A model generated the notes under the pieces. The model had not been told where the DNA came from, did no database searches, and saw only the letters and a program-made list of their open reading frames with translations. From Chionis minor (taxonomy: Eukaryota > Chordata > Aves > Charadriiformes > Chionididae), in the NCBI GenBank assembly GCA_013398295.1, contig VZSF01006901.1, positions 73,598-137,597 of the forward strand: a stretch of 64,000 nucleotides of DNA, written 5' to 3'. Position numbers and translations under genes: made by a program. Below, piece by piece: positions 45,845 to 57,609 of the stretch. Numbering within the stretch: the stretch's first letter is position 1; each line of letters starts with the position of its first letter.

Positions 45845-48800
45845 TTTCCGAGCCAACACTCTGCGTCATTGAAGCCGATAAGGAGCCAGGGCTGGGGACG
45901 CCACTGTTGGCCATGATTGCAATCATGTGTCAATCTTGCAGATACCTGTTTTAGGACAGAGGGTGGCTACTTCTGATAAAAAGTTTTGAGTGTAGTACAG
46001 CAAGCCCACACATCTTACAGATCCCAAAGTCTCATCTGGAATGAATCAGTATCAATTCAGACTTTATTTAAACATATTGTTTAAATACAGTTTATCCCTC
46101 TTGATGCTGGGTTGAGAAGTTCAGTCTTTCAAGTACACTCTTTCTTACACTGAAATTTTTTTTCTATTTAGGAACAACTTGAAAACACACGAACGCAGAA
46201 TTAAGTGCTCAGATACCTTAATCCTATTATTTGTGATGCTTTTCGCAGGGCATTAGACTGACGTGTCTGTGGGACTGTACACACCATGCCACAGCAGCAC
46301 AGCGGTGTCTGGGAATAGCTACAACAGGGACCATATGAGCTTACAGCATACTGTGCCACATGCATAATATACACAGCTCCAGTATCTGGAAAGAAAGCTC
46401 TCAAATGTCCTGAGCCAAGAGAATTAAAAGCAAAATGTATAGCTCAGCTATATCTTTTCATTTTTATAACATTCTGTTTCTCTGTGACAAACAGCATCTT
46501 CCTAGAAATTCACAGCTCAACTTCATATAAGTTTGTCCTCTGAACAATGTCATTTGCTGTTTCTCCTCAAAATCATCTTGCATTGTTCCCTACATTAATT
46601 CCTTCTTGGTGAAATACCTAGTATGGTCAAATGAACGATGAATGGCAAACTTTCTAAATTCAAGCATAAACTTGTCCAGGAGTAAACCTTTTAAGGACAC
46701 TTTAAGGAGACAGAAGATTAAATCCCATTTTCAACAGTAATCTAGGGCCAGATTGTAAGGCTGCGTTGGCATCTAAAGATTTAGAGCGGTTCCTATTTTT
46801 ATCCTAAATGGCTATATACCCTTCAAAAATCCAGCTGCTACAAACCAAAGACTGTGTTTACACTGACTGAGAGAGGAGGGCACAGCGATCTCTGGAATAG
46901 CTACACGGTCCAATCCATCCACACGCCGAAGGGGAAAACTAGACAGGACTAGAGGCTCAGGCCTTGCTGGCTAGTGCTGGGCTTCACTGGTCCCAAGTCC
47001 TTCTGAAACGGGCTATCAAAATCTCACCCACCAACCTCTTTCTCTTAGTACAACTAGGGTCATATCTTTAATAAAAGATCTCTAATAAACAGCTAATAGA
47101 GGGTTTATACATGTTTATCAGCTGCTGTGAACATTTACATGTGTGAGTTGTGTTGCAGAATCTCATCATCAGTAGATGCTCTCCAGCCCAATCTCCCAGC
47201 TATAAGCTCTCAGTTGCTCTCCAACCACTTATTGATCAGTAACATTTTTTTGACTCTTTACAAACTAAACTTACTTTTTAAAGGAATGACTGAGAGGACT
47301 GTGACCACTACCAGCTTCAGTGGTGTGAAAGGTCCCAGAGGGGAAATTCTGTGTATGGTACTCAGCCATACAAGGGTTAGAGATGCTTTTGTCCTTTGCA
47401 GAAGCAAGTACCAGACAACACAGGTGTTGCTGTGCACATTGGCACTCGCTTCTCCTGCAGCTCCCTTGAGTGACAGTGTAAAAATGCTGGCTGTACTGAT
47501 GGCACAAGATGCTCAGCCTGAGACAGAAAACCCTTTCATTAAATGCACTTATGCGGTATCCAGAGAAGACATCACGAATTAAGGACTTGCTCCCTCAGCT
47601 CTGGGGTCAGGAGTTCATGCACTTCAGTTTGTCCCCACTCAGCAAACAAAACACACAAATATGGAAAGACAGTAAGACTAATTAGCCCATGCCTCAAATT
47701 AACCATGCCCTTAAGTGTTTTCCTGATTGAATCCGGACTGCAGCCTGAGGACCAATGGACCACGTTCTGCCACCTCCCAGCGCGCAGAAGAGCACCTGGC
47801 TCTGAAGAGCAACCGCTTCTACTGATTTCCACAGCACTTTTGCTCTTGGGTAAGCATTGGCAAAATCCAGCTCAAGAGTACCACCTAGCCTTCCTACAAC
47901 ATTTTACAAACACTAACCAGCGAGCTCCGCATCACCAAATTAGGTAGTTGTCAACTCTTGCACCTGTCCCACAAAAGACAGGTTTAACAGATGGATTGAT
48001 GACTAGGGTAGGTCTAGTTCTGCCGCAGCATTAAGGACTGCAAGAATTACAGAATTCCTCCTGTGTGCCCCAAAACCTGTGCTTACAAGGCAAACTCCCC
48101 TCTCTGCCCTCCTCTCTGCAAGAGCTCCACTACATGCACTCCTTCCGACCAGCCGTGCTGGAGCTGAGCTGATGGCACTGCCTGACTCGGCAAGGGATGC
48201 TCGAGCCTTCGCTTGGTGTGAGACTCACCAGTGTCAGTCCCGTGGCAGTGCTACACCTCAGGAAGGTGACTGGGTCACGACGGCCCTTTTTCCCCCCTAA
48301 CGATGGACTGGAGAAGGTTTGCACGTTTCAGGAATAATCACAGTATAATGTAACAGCCTGCACTTAGTATTTTATAACCCCCAAATCCCTTTGATTCATA
48401 CACGCTCAAAGTGACGCCCAGCCTCTGCAAAGGCTCACTATGCCAGCCAGCGGCTGCAGTCACTCCTGAGCTGAAGCAGAACACCACAGAACACCAAACA
48501 GCAGTATCTTCTCGTAGTTCAACCTAGAAAACAGAGGATATGAGCCCACCCCAAGAAATACAGGGCATGTTTTACACTGGTGGGTACCTACAGCCTGAAG
48601 CACAGTCTTCCCACATAGCCTGGCATGTGGGAAGTACGACAGAAAAGCACCTCTGTGGTGCGCTGCAATCGCTGCGTTGTGCTGGCCAGAGGTGAGTCAG
48701 ACGGAGCCTGGAAGCAGCTACGCTACCCTTGCACCAGCGTGGTCGCAAAGCGAGGGCAGCCAGACGACTCCTGGGCATGAGTTCGGAGTTCTGAGCAACG

Positions 48801-49060
48801 CTGCTTTGTGCCCTCTGGACTTACTGGCTGTAACCTTCGATCACTCAGGAAACCCTTCTCCAGTGCACAGTGTAAACATACCCAGAGTTATCCAACCTGG
48901 AATCACGCCAGACCACTGGCATGAAATCCCTTTTACTTGAAAAAAAAAAAAAAAATTAAGATGATCCGAGTGAACAAGAAGGGACACGCTGCGAAGGCAA
49001 TGCAGGAGATTAGGGTTTTGTTCTTAGCTCTACCCAACCCTGGTGATGATAATCCTTTGT
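45845..49060. other. Noncoding stretch, no gene recognised
   Basis: Frames of 151 codons (47127-47582 plus) and 134 codons (47543-47947 plus) have no domain. A perfect dyad, tatttaaaca-tat-tgtttaaata, lies at 46065-46087. A short A16 run is at 48940-48955. I recognise no other element. Confidence 0.5.
46065..46087. other. Perfect 10-bp dyad, AT-rich
   Basis: The arms tatttaaaca (46065-46074) and tgtttaaata (46078-46087) are exact reverse complements around a 3-nt centre. In AT-rich DNA such dyads are fairly frequent, so the biological weight is low. Confidence 0.45.
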
Positions 49061-49190
49061 TTGCCTTTTTTCTCTATTTAGATTGTAAGTTCTTAAAGAC
49101 AGAGACAGACTCTTGGTATTTGTTTACACAGAGTTTGTAGATCAGTCCCAGGGATTACTACAATGATTAGAATAATCTTTAATGACCACA
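49060..49190 (+). repeat. L3/CR1-like LINE 3' end
   Basis: The text 'tttagattgtaagttcttaa' is followed by 'gacagagacagactcttgg', 'tttgtttacacagagtttgt' and 'tcagtcccagggattactac'. This follows the landmark order of a well-known ancient LINE 3' end: ttagattgtaagctctttgg, gcagggactgtc, tttgtacagcgcctagcac, then the tggggc and taatac-type terminus. The match is clear at the start and decays to the right. A second copy is at 56815-56930. Confidence 0.65.
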
Positions 49191-49194
49191 AATC

Positions 49195-50600
49195 ACTGTG
49201 ACCCCTGTTTTATGAATCCTTTAAGGGCATGCATGTCAAATAGGTGTTCAGAACTAATTACAAGATACTCACTACAGTATTTCCCCATGCCAGTGTCTGT
49301 CCAGTGTAACCAGCTAGGAATCAAATCTCTCTATTCTTGGCTGTAACCTACTTTCTAGAGTTATGAAGAATGGCAAACGAGCCTCAGTGTGGCTGGGAAC
49401 TGTATTTTCCTCCAGCTCACACTTGACAGAAAATTAAGAAAAGTTGCTTCTCTTTTTACCGTATTAAGAACAAAACAAAAAAGTCAAAACATTCAAACCA
49501 AAAAAAACCCAACAAACTAAACCAAACCAAAAAAAAACCCCACAACTAGAGACCGAGAGAAATTCAACAGCACTTCAGAGGAACTAAGTCAGAACCCTCT
49601 TGTACTGGGGGCCTTACAATAAAAGTAGGAAGCCCAAGGCAGGGCTATACCTGGGGCACAGACAGGAGGAAAGGCAGGAGGAAAAGAAAGGTGCCAGGAG
49701 TGGGAGGGACTCACTGATTGGCATTAGTCAAACCCAGAGTTGCATCTTGAATTTGCTTTTGTTTTCTGAGCAGCATCATCAAGAGGAAGTGCCAAGGGAT
49801 GGGGAGGAGAGGAAATGAGCAGCGAACCATCCCTCAGCCCAGGCAAACCCAGACCCCAGAATGAGTCTCACTGCCAGATTTGCTTCCCTGGGACCACCTG
49901 CCTTTCTCCAATGGCTGACCACAGCTCCTCCAACTCGACTCATCTGCTACAGGTCACTTTAGATTGTCCTACAGCTAAAATGTATTAATAACTGAATTCT
50001 GTAGTTACAAGTTTCTTCTAACCAACAAAACCCTGGCTCAGAGAAGTTTCTGTCCTGTACGTTCTCCAGGAGAAGTGGCATCATGAACACTGCAAGCCCT
50101 GTTTTTAAAGGAAGTTTGGTTCCTTGCAGCCACTAGCTGACCTCTCTTCAGTAACTGTCCCCTGGTTAGGGATGTCGTATCCAGCATATCCAGCCCACTG
50201 CTGTTCATCCAATGGAATCACCAAAAAGGCTTTCATTCCCTTTTGCAGGCTTTGGCTCAGGCCATAGAGAAGCAGCTCTTTGCCCTAATGACTTGTGACA
50301 CCTATTTCAGCTGCTTCTTGTACATATGTGGCGTTACCCTTCTTCTCCCATGGCGCGGTCCTGCTGCTGCACCGGCTCCTGGGGAAGCAGAATCAAACCC
50401 AAACAGGGCTGTTCGGAGATTAGTGCAGATGAAATACAGGTTTGTCTGTGCACAGACTGCGGATCCAGAATTTGTTTAGAAAAATGACTCTGGTTTACTT
50501 CATGTGTCCATCCCGATATGCTCCCCTACCAGTTGAGATAATTAACCTTCTTGAGGAAACATTGATTGGTCCCTAATATTTGCTCGGTCCTGTAAAATGA
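49195..50600. other. Noncoding stretch with A/AAC-rich low complexity
   Basis: An A-rich, AAC-type low-complexity segment lies at 49469-49546 (caaaccaaaaaaaacccaac pattern). No gene or other repeat is recognised. Frames of up to 78 codons are within chance. Confidence 0.55.
49469..49546 (+). repeat. A-rich / AAC-type low-complexity tract
   Basis: Runs of A are interrupted by C in irregular AAAC and AACCAAA units. It is not a regular microsatellite and could be a decayed poly-A region. Confidence 0.75.
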
Positions 50601-50619
50601 AGCTCATTTTGGTTCTGAA

Positions 50620-50890
50620 GTCAGTCCTGTTCAAGTAAAGTGTTTGTTTGCATTTAAGATCTTACTGGATGTTAAGATGAATCAAGGTGCTTGGGGCTGT
50701 CAAGTTGAAAGCTTAATATCTTCAAATTGCTGCCCAGGTTACTTTGAAATATTTATGTAATGTACCTTTCTTTTCTGGCAAATTACCATTAATGGGAAAG
50801 GAGCTTAGAATTACCTAATAGAAGCACCAAAGTCCCTTTAATGGAAACAATTATTCATGCTAACCTTTTTATATATATGTATTATTTTTC
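50620..50890. promoter_or_regulatory. AT-rich candidate conserved noncoding block C
   Basis: This non-repetitive AT-rich segment has a TGTTTGTTTGC forkhead-like motif (50641-50651), AACAAT (50846-50851, SOX core) directly before ttattcatgc, and several TAAT-type cores. No frame above chance length lies here. The texture resembles gene-desert enhancers. Conservation is untested. Confidence 0.27.
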
Positions 50891-50899
50891 TTGTAGTAT

Positions 50900-53200
50900 C
50901 TTAAAAATACCTGCAATTCCAGCAAAATGTTTTATGTTAATCTAAACTCTGATTCCATCTTACTCATTTTTCTCAAAGCTCCTGCCTTGAGGAACCAGCC
51001 AAAGCAATAGATAAGCACTGATTTCACTCTTCTGTCTACGTGTTTGATGTGAAAAATCCTTTTGCTAATGTAGGCTGGTTTTAAAAAGACTGAAACCACT
51101 TGAGTTGGAAAGCATACTATCATGGTCTCAATCCAAGACCTATTGAAGCCAAATGGAAAAATTCCAAAAACTGCTCCTCAAAAGGGTTAATAAGTCAACA
51201 ACGGATATTTTCATAAGGAGTTACTCAATTCTGAACAATTACCATAGTCAGAAAGGTCAACAGGCTTTCTCTTAGCTACCTAAAATACTCAATAATATGT
51301 TTATTCAAAGTTCAGTTTTTTTAAAAAAGCATCCATTTGAAGCAAATAGTGAGTTTTCAGTGAAATAATGAAGAACAAAATATTTCCATGCTGAAATGCC
51401 TCTACAATGCCTCATCCCCTCCTCGAGGGGTATGAGAACTGCAGGAAACCAGGGAATCTAAATTATAATGAAGAGGAAGGGTGGTTTGGGACTGTGCCAC
51501 CAGGCAGGACATTTGTGAGATCTAGGTTAATTTCCCAATATTGCTGCAGATTTCCCGTGTGAGCTTGGGCAAGCTGCGTACCCTCTGCATGGTACCCGGT
51601 AAGACAGACATACCACCGCCTCTCCCCTGCCCCAGCCCTCTTTAGACTTCCACTTCTTTAGAACAAAGAAACACTCACTCAGAACATATCACCAGAGTGT
51701 TCTTGTAGCACGCAAAAGCTTCATTTTGGGGGAGGGAAGTTGGCCGCCATCATAATTCAAACAGCTGCTAGACACAGTGCAAGTCATTGCCCTGCTATAA
51801 GTGGTACAAAAAAGCTGGAAAACAGCGGAGCTCGGAACAACCACAGTTCTGCCGTGTATCAGCCCAAAGCAACTACAAGGAATTTTTTTTCTGATATCCC
51901 CTAGGCAATTTTAGCAAGGCCCCCTAATTCATGCTGTGGTCACAGAATAATTTTACCAGCAGCCAGAAGCTGTGAGGCAGCCCCAGTTCTGCTGGGCCAA
52001 CCAGCCCCATGTCAGACTGGCACCACTGGCACCACGGCAGATGCTTCCAGAGAGACTGGGAGTAGGGTAAGAAAATGTCACCTGCTGCAGGAGGTCAGCA
52101 GGTAGCACATGCGTGATGCTGCCTGAACAGCCACGCGTGCAGCATTGAATTGTTTTCAGTTGGTATGTCTGAGTCTCCGATCTTGAGGTTCTTTGCTTGC
52201 CCTGATTTAGGGGCTTTTAAAATTGGTAGATCCCAGTTATCAAGGTTGATGAAGCTATGAGAGAGGTGTGGAAGGTGAGGGGACAATCTCTATTTGCTGC
52301 CACACGTTGCACTTTTTACTGTTCTCTTAATGTTCTGTCAGAGCAGGGAAAAGCTGCCTGTAAATTACTTATTATTGCTGAGTTGGAGAATATTCCAGAG
52401 AAGATGGAGACCTAGAAGGATAAACTTCTCACCGAAGGGCTGCATGAGAGAAACACAGGAAATTCAGCTGGAGGCTAACAAGTTCCAGGGACAAAGCCAG
52501 CTCTTCTACACATGGGTATGGAAGTTAGTATTATTGCCCACTAGGGCAGCAGAAGAAATGTGAAGATAGAAGAAAACGTTGAGGAAATTGCTAAGCACTG
52601 CACCTATTACAGGCACACTGTAAATAATCAGGCAAACAGCCAGCTCAATACATGCTCTACTTTCTTCCTTAAGCTGATTGCAATGAATAGTAGGATGCTA
52701 AGATGGTATTTTCATATGAGAACAAAACAAAATAAAACCAACAAAAAATTGCACCCCTCCCAGAACTGCTGCCTGTTTATAAAAAACAAATCCATTAAGG
52801 CTCTGGGAGAAATGGAATACTCCGCTCCTGTCAATAGTGAACAGGTAAGTAGAAGTGAGATCTAAAAGCTATGTAGGACTCTGCAATAGAACTGCAGCTC
52901 TTTCAGAGTCGAGTGCAAGTACTTACCTTCCCAGTTATTGGTTTCAAATCAATCTCATATGCCCTATATTTACCCATCTGTACTTATGCTCTGGCCTCTC
53001 TCAGACTGCAGAATAGAGAGACTTTTTTTTTAAAAAAATAGATGTCTAGACAGTTGTCTTTGCATCAGACAAAGTGATCACACAGGAAATTCAAAGGAAA
53101 ATTGATGCGGGCTGCTACAAAATAGAAGTATTCAGGATGAGGATGGCAACTTGGTTCCCTGACAAGGCTCCCAACATGGGGTGGGTGGCCCACCTGCAAA
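50900..53200. other. Noncoding stretch, no gene recognised
   Basis: Frames of up to 101 codons (52560-52865 plus) have no domain. A T/A-rich run lies near 53022-53040. Nothing further is recognised. Confidence 0.55.
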
Positions 53201-53202
53201 CT

Positions 53203-53230
53203 AACCACCTCCCACCACCACCCCCACCCC
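53203..53230 (+). repeat. C-rich (CCACC) low-complexity run
   Basis: The run aaccacctcccaccaccaccc followed by ccacccc is a short C-rich stretch with a CCA/CCACC flavour. Confidence 0.75.
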
Positions 53231-53264
53231 TGGCTTTGCCCCCAGGGTGAAGAAAGTCACAGGA

Positions 53265-53475
53265 ATGGTTCAGTTCTCATCTGAGCTCCACTGAAACCAA
53301 TGAGAGATGCCCCATGTAGATCACTGCTACGTCAGTGGGTGCAACACCAAAGATCAAAATCACCCACACGGGTCTCCAGTGAGCATTTGAACGCAAGAGA
53401 GAATCACATGGAAGTCAGTGTAATTCCCATGAATTGCTAGTGATTGAGTGGAAACCAGACACTAAATTGAGCCCT
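53265..53475 (-). repeat. Ancient TCAATGG-type repeat, possibly two fragments
   Basis: The text 'gttcagttctcatctgagct' and 'ccactgaaaccaatgagaga' (53268-53310) is followed later by 'catggaagtcagtgtaattc' and 'ccatgaattgctag' (53408-53443). Both parts resemble antisense fragments of the same ancient family ('CAGTTACACCAGTGTAAATC...CCATTGAAGTCAATGG'). The ends are indistinct. Confidence 0.4.
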
Positions 53476-53479
53476 GCTC

Positions 53480-54285
53480 CTTCCCTTTTTTAAGCATAGT
53501 GTATACTAACAAAATAGATCTTTGAATCATCTTATGATTCATCATGGCATAATATGATGTATTAAGTTACCTATCTAGTTACATGGACAGGTGACACATG
53601 ATCAGAGCAGAGTTTCAAGAGCAAAGAATCTGGCTATGTAAATAAAGCAGGCGTGAGCTCGATTCATTTATTTTTATAGTAACCATGCTTCCATGTGAAC
53701 TTATTAAAATGAAGAATTTAGAGTTATTTTAGATCTTTTTGGAGCTACAGTAACAAAACAAGGAGAGCTCTGGTACGTATTTAATGTTCTTCTGATTTTT
53801 CCTTTTCTGCCTCAGAATGTATTACAATAAGGATGAGCAAAAACCTAAGACTATTTAATCAAAAACTGTCAAAGTCGTCCAGGGTATGAAATGGATGGAT
53901 TTTCAGGTTTTGTTTGCTCTTTTTTTAAATTTATATATTATATTAAAATGTTAATGATATTTCTCTATAATGGAAAATATCTATAGACTTTGTTAACATT
54001 TTAAAAGAAAAATTAAACTACAGTAAAAAAAAAAAACAACATGAATTTTGAAGAAAAATACATTTTAGTGAATTTTTAATTTTAGATAACAGACCGTTTC
54101 TCAATTAAAATCTTTCCCAATGAAAAATGTCTATTTTTTGTGTGTTGTGCTTTCAAAATTCTAAAAACTGCTTGGGAAACAAGAGAGGAAGGAATGAAGG
54201 AGAAAGAGGTTAGGACGGGAAACAGACCTCCTCCCCTTTAGAAACTATCAATTTATGTCAAGTTCTCAAGCCAATCTAATTTATA
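53480..54285. other. AT-rich noncoding stretch, no repeat recognised
   Basis: Very AT-rich, with an A12 run at 54025-54036 and few long frames. It could be regulatory or structural DNA, but I see no specific motif array. Confidence 0.5.
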
Positions 54286-54420
54286 GTGGCGGTCTTAAGC
54301 ACATAAAATTTATCTTTAAGCATAACCCTAGGTAACTATGGAGCGCATGCAATTATTAATTAAGTGCTTAAATCCTGCAAGAAAGTCCTATTGTTTTAAT
54401 AGGCGCACCAAAGTAATATG
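54285..54420. repeat. Ancient repeat with TTAAGCAC core (second copy)
   Basis: The text 'gtcttaagcacataaaattt' is followed by 'ctttaagcataaccctaggt', 'attaagtgcttaaatcctgc' and 'gtcctattgttttaataggc'. This parallels 'ttaagcacatgcttaa ... agtcctattgacttcaatagg' text of the family seen at 7275-7370. The gtcctattg...aatagg part is the near-palindrome linking it to the TCAATGG-core copies. Confidence 0.5.
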
Positions 54421-54424
54421 ACCA

Positions 54425-55600
54425 TTTTAAGGCAAAAATGATTACTGAATTGCTGCTGTCACCCAAATGACAATATTTTAAGAGACTCTAGGAATAACTC
54501 TTCCAGAAGCAATTGCTTCATCTTCTATAAAAAGTAGTGCAAGGCATCCAGTAAGACAGTATTCATATCAGAGCAGCTGAAACTCCCAAAGCAAACATGA
54601 AACGAGAATTCCTCGTGAACCTTTTAATGGTCCCATAACATTTTTTCTTGCCTTTTTTGGTTTTCAAATAATATACATCATTTTTTACTACCAATAAAGT
54701 TTACTGGTATTTTCATGGCTAACGGTCACTCATGGTGGAAATCAGAGCCAGGGATTAAAGAGGATGCTATTTTTATAGTTCTTCTGGCAGAAATCGCTTC
54801 TCCTCCATCCGAGGAAGTGAGATGTGGCTGGCACGCTTTCCTGCAACAGGTAGGGCCTGGCTACAGGGGCCAAACCAGAAAGCTTGGGGACAGGGCTTAG
54901 CTTTAGGGGTTGTTTTTTATTAACCATGGCATGCCACACTGAGTGAAATCCATCCTTCTAACACAAAATGAGCACAAAAATTAGATAGGTATCATGTACG
55001 CTTTGTTTGGAGAGCTTAAATGGGAAATGAGTGGCAGGCCATCTTCAATTTCATCTGACTTGAGTCAAATCCAATTAATAAAAGGATTGCAAAATCAGAG
55101 GAAGGGGCAGAAAATCCTCATTTCCTTGCAATAACTCCAAGAGGGGCAGGCAGGGCAGCAGCCCAGCATCCCTGCTGCCAGTCACACGGGTGCTCCACGT
55201 CAGGGGTGCCAATTATTTATTCATTCAAAAAATGTAAAAAAGATTTCTTTTGGAAACGATCATGCTTGGAAGTCGCTAACTAAGCAGTGATGTGATCACA
55301 CCTGTGCTCCCCTGTAGCTTTGGTATTTTCCTTTTCTTTTCTTTGTCATGTATTTGCTAAACTTACTCAATCTTTTGCAGCTGTGGCTGTTTCCAGTTCC
55401 TCAGCCAGCAGAGTCCTGCCTAGGGCACCATCTTAGCAACAGCAACAACAACAAAAAAAAAGACAAAAATCATCCAGTTATCTCAGCAGAAGTATTAAAT
55501 GATCTGGTGTTTAATGGATTTGAAATAGAAAGACTCGAAATACAAAACATATGATACAAATAGTGCATAAACCAAGGAATCATGATAAGGCATTAAGGCA
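54425..55600. other. Noncoding stretch, no recognisable feature
   Basis: Frames of up to 68 codons. The frame at 55348-55554 plus starts with a Leu-rich hydrophobic stretch but shows no other gene-like property. I call nothing here. Confidence 0.5.
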
Positions 55601-55610
55601 AGAAACTGCA

Positions 55611-55654
55611 GCCACATCCGAGTCCCCAGCCTGCCACATCCGAGTCCCCAGCCT
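55611..55654. repeat. Exact 22-bp tandem duplication
   Basis: The 22-mer beginning gccacatccgagtc and ending cccagcct occurs at 55611-55632 and again, with no difference, at 55633-55654. A partial third unit (gccacc) follows. Perfect identity suggests a recent duplication or an assembly artefact. Confidence 0.9.
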
Positions 55655-55659
55655 GCCAC

Positions 55660-56810
55660 CACCTTGCGCGGGACAGAGCCCCAGCGGGTCTTTCCCAGTG
55701 CTTTGCCAGGCCAAGAATTCCCTCCTCTGGTGCCTCAGTCTCCTTGGAGGGAGCCAGCGCTCGCCATGTGCCCGGCCTCGTGGGGAGCCTTGGTCAACAC
55801 AGGGAGGCAGAGAGGAGCTGGGGTAGGAAATAGGTGGAATTCCTGAGCCGGGCGGAAAGGCTGGCGGCAGCAGTCCCACAGACTGCGTGGAAACAGGCGT
55901 GTTGCTTTGTTTACCTCAAGCTTTATTTTTTAAAGCACCATGACAGCTCAGAGACTCGCTCTGCCTCAGACTAATCTATTTTCCCCTCAACACCTTGCAG
56001 CGAGCCGTCTGCCAGCTTCCCGTCCAGACCAGGGGTCAGAACCTCCCACAGGGACGCACCCGGTGGCGGAGCGCTGGACAAGCCATACGGGAGCAGCAGG
56101 ATCAGCACAATCTGACCCTCTGAGATCTGCTCTCCGTGTTCAGGAGCTCCCCACACCTCGGGCTCAGTACCGTCAGATTCCGAAACAACGCATCCGCCTC
56201 CGAGAAGTCCCACCTCCTCCACAAGCGAGGCAGCAAGGCTTCGAGAAACCAAAGCGGCTGAAATGAAATGCTGCTGTTTGCCAGCGCTTCACTTCTGTAC
56301 AGGTTTGAAACGGGAGGGTCCCATTTCTGCATGACTCTGTACAAAATAAACTCTCAGGCAGAACAATGAAAATTCTATTATGCAACAAGGATTCGTGAGC
56401 CTCCTGTTCGGCTGGATTGATCTCATGAGCACTGTACCAATATTTATAACACTAGACACTTAAAAAGTTATGAGTCAGACTTCTTAAAATCACAAATTGG
56501 AGATTTTTCAATGTCTCAGTCGTGTTTTCAAGCTCCATCGAAAACCACAAAGACAAGAAACTTAGGGGGTATTTTTATATGAAAGCTGAGTCTTAAGCAA
56601 CATCTTAACTCTAGGTGCTGGGACTTTCCAAATAACAGTAATTAACACAGCACCCACGATAAGATCCTGAGAACTGATCCTATAATTTTTGCAGGATAAA
56701 TAATAAAATTAATCATTACTATAACTAGATATGGGGCTCTGGATACCTCACCAAAAAAAAAATCACTTGTAAGTGGGAATCCTTAACTTCTCCAACTGCT
56801 TAATCCCAGT
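55660..56810. other. Noncoding stretch, GC-rich first half
   Basis: GC-rich sequence at about 55660-56220 produces overlapping frames on both strands (up to 108 codons plus, 99 minus) with no domain. The part after 56350 is AT-rich and unremarkable. Confidence 0.5.
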
Positions 56811-56814
56811 TTGT

Positions 56815-56930
56815 TTTCTATTTAGATTTGTAAACTTGCTTGGGCTGAATCTTTCCCTACTGTTTATACAGCACCTGGCACATGGGGATAATGAACCTGT
56901 CTAGAACTTCTGAACATTGGCATAAAACAA
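56815..56930 (+). repeat. L3/CR1-like LINE 3' end (second copy)
   Basis: The text 'atttagatttgtaaacttgc' is followed by 'ttgggctgaatctttcccta' and 'gtttatacagcacctggcac', then atgggg. It matches the same landmark order as 49060-49190 (ttagattgtaagctc, ttggggcagggac, gtttgtacagcacctagcac, aatgggg), and the right half is better preserved. Both copies are in the same orientation, 7.7 kb apart. Confidence 0.7.
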
Positions 56931-56981
56931 AAAATACCACTGTGCATGGTACGTTATTGAGAACTATTGAGGCATATTCTC

Positions 56982-57002
56982 TTTTTTTTTTTTTTTTTTT
57001 TN
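56982..57002. repeat. T20 homopolymer with one unresolved base
   Basis: Twenty T residues (56982-57001) are followed by a single N (57002). The N is an unresolved base at the edge of a homopolymer, so both the tract length and the junction are uncertain in this assembly. Confidence 0.9.
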
Positions 57003-57364
57003 GGAGGTTTTGGATTTATCAGAACACAGGCAAGACAAGATTCTTTCACTGCAAACAAACAGATCAAACAAAACAAATCTCTGCCATTTGGGATTTTACA
57101 GACAACAAGCTAGAAAAATGTGCTTGAAGCAAAATAATTTTCTAGGTGTTTATGGCTTTTCTTGCACAGCTGTACCCCATTTCAGGCAAAAAAAAACTAA
57201 AAAAGAGGCTCTAACTTGTGACAGGGACCTCTAGGTATTAGCACAGCACCAATTAAAACCAATAATAAGATTGCTGGCATAGTGCAGTAGATTGAAAGCT
57301 AATTATGTCATTGGAGGAGGAACGGGTAAGTAGATTTGAGCCGCAGGACATTGGCAAAGGCCTG

Positions 57365-57480
57365 GGATCAGGCGCGGAGTCCGGCATGGCCACGGCACGC
57401 AGGCGCCGGAGGCCGGGCTCAGAAGAGCGGCAGAGCCAGCTGCCCTGCTCCTGCCAGGACACGCGTTGGCCCTCCGAGAG
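57365..57480. other. Short CpG-rich, GC-rich patch
   Basis: About nine CpG dinucleotides lie in 75 bp (ggcgcggagtccgg, cacggcacgcaggcgccgg, ggccggg, gagcgg), in otherwise CpG-poor DNA. Overlapping frames on both strands (83-117 codons) are a composition effect. It could be a small CpG island or an unannotated regulatory patch. Confidence 0.4.
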
Positions 57481-57609
57481 ACACCTCACTGCGGGACAGA
57501 AAACAACAGGACAAATCCAGCTGCTCTCCCCTTTCTCTTTGGCTGGGCAGCACTGATCCTTCCCACTCGCTGCGACGTGGCACCACGAACTGTCTATAGA
57601 GCACACACA

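Noticed and set aside
56982..57001. T20 run as the tail of a retrotransposed element
   Set aside because: The L3-like fragment at 56815-56930 is old and does not continue into the run. The adjoining N makes the junction unreliable.
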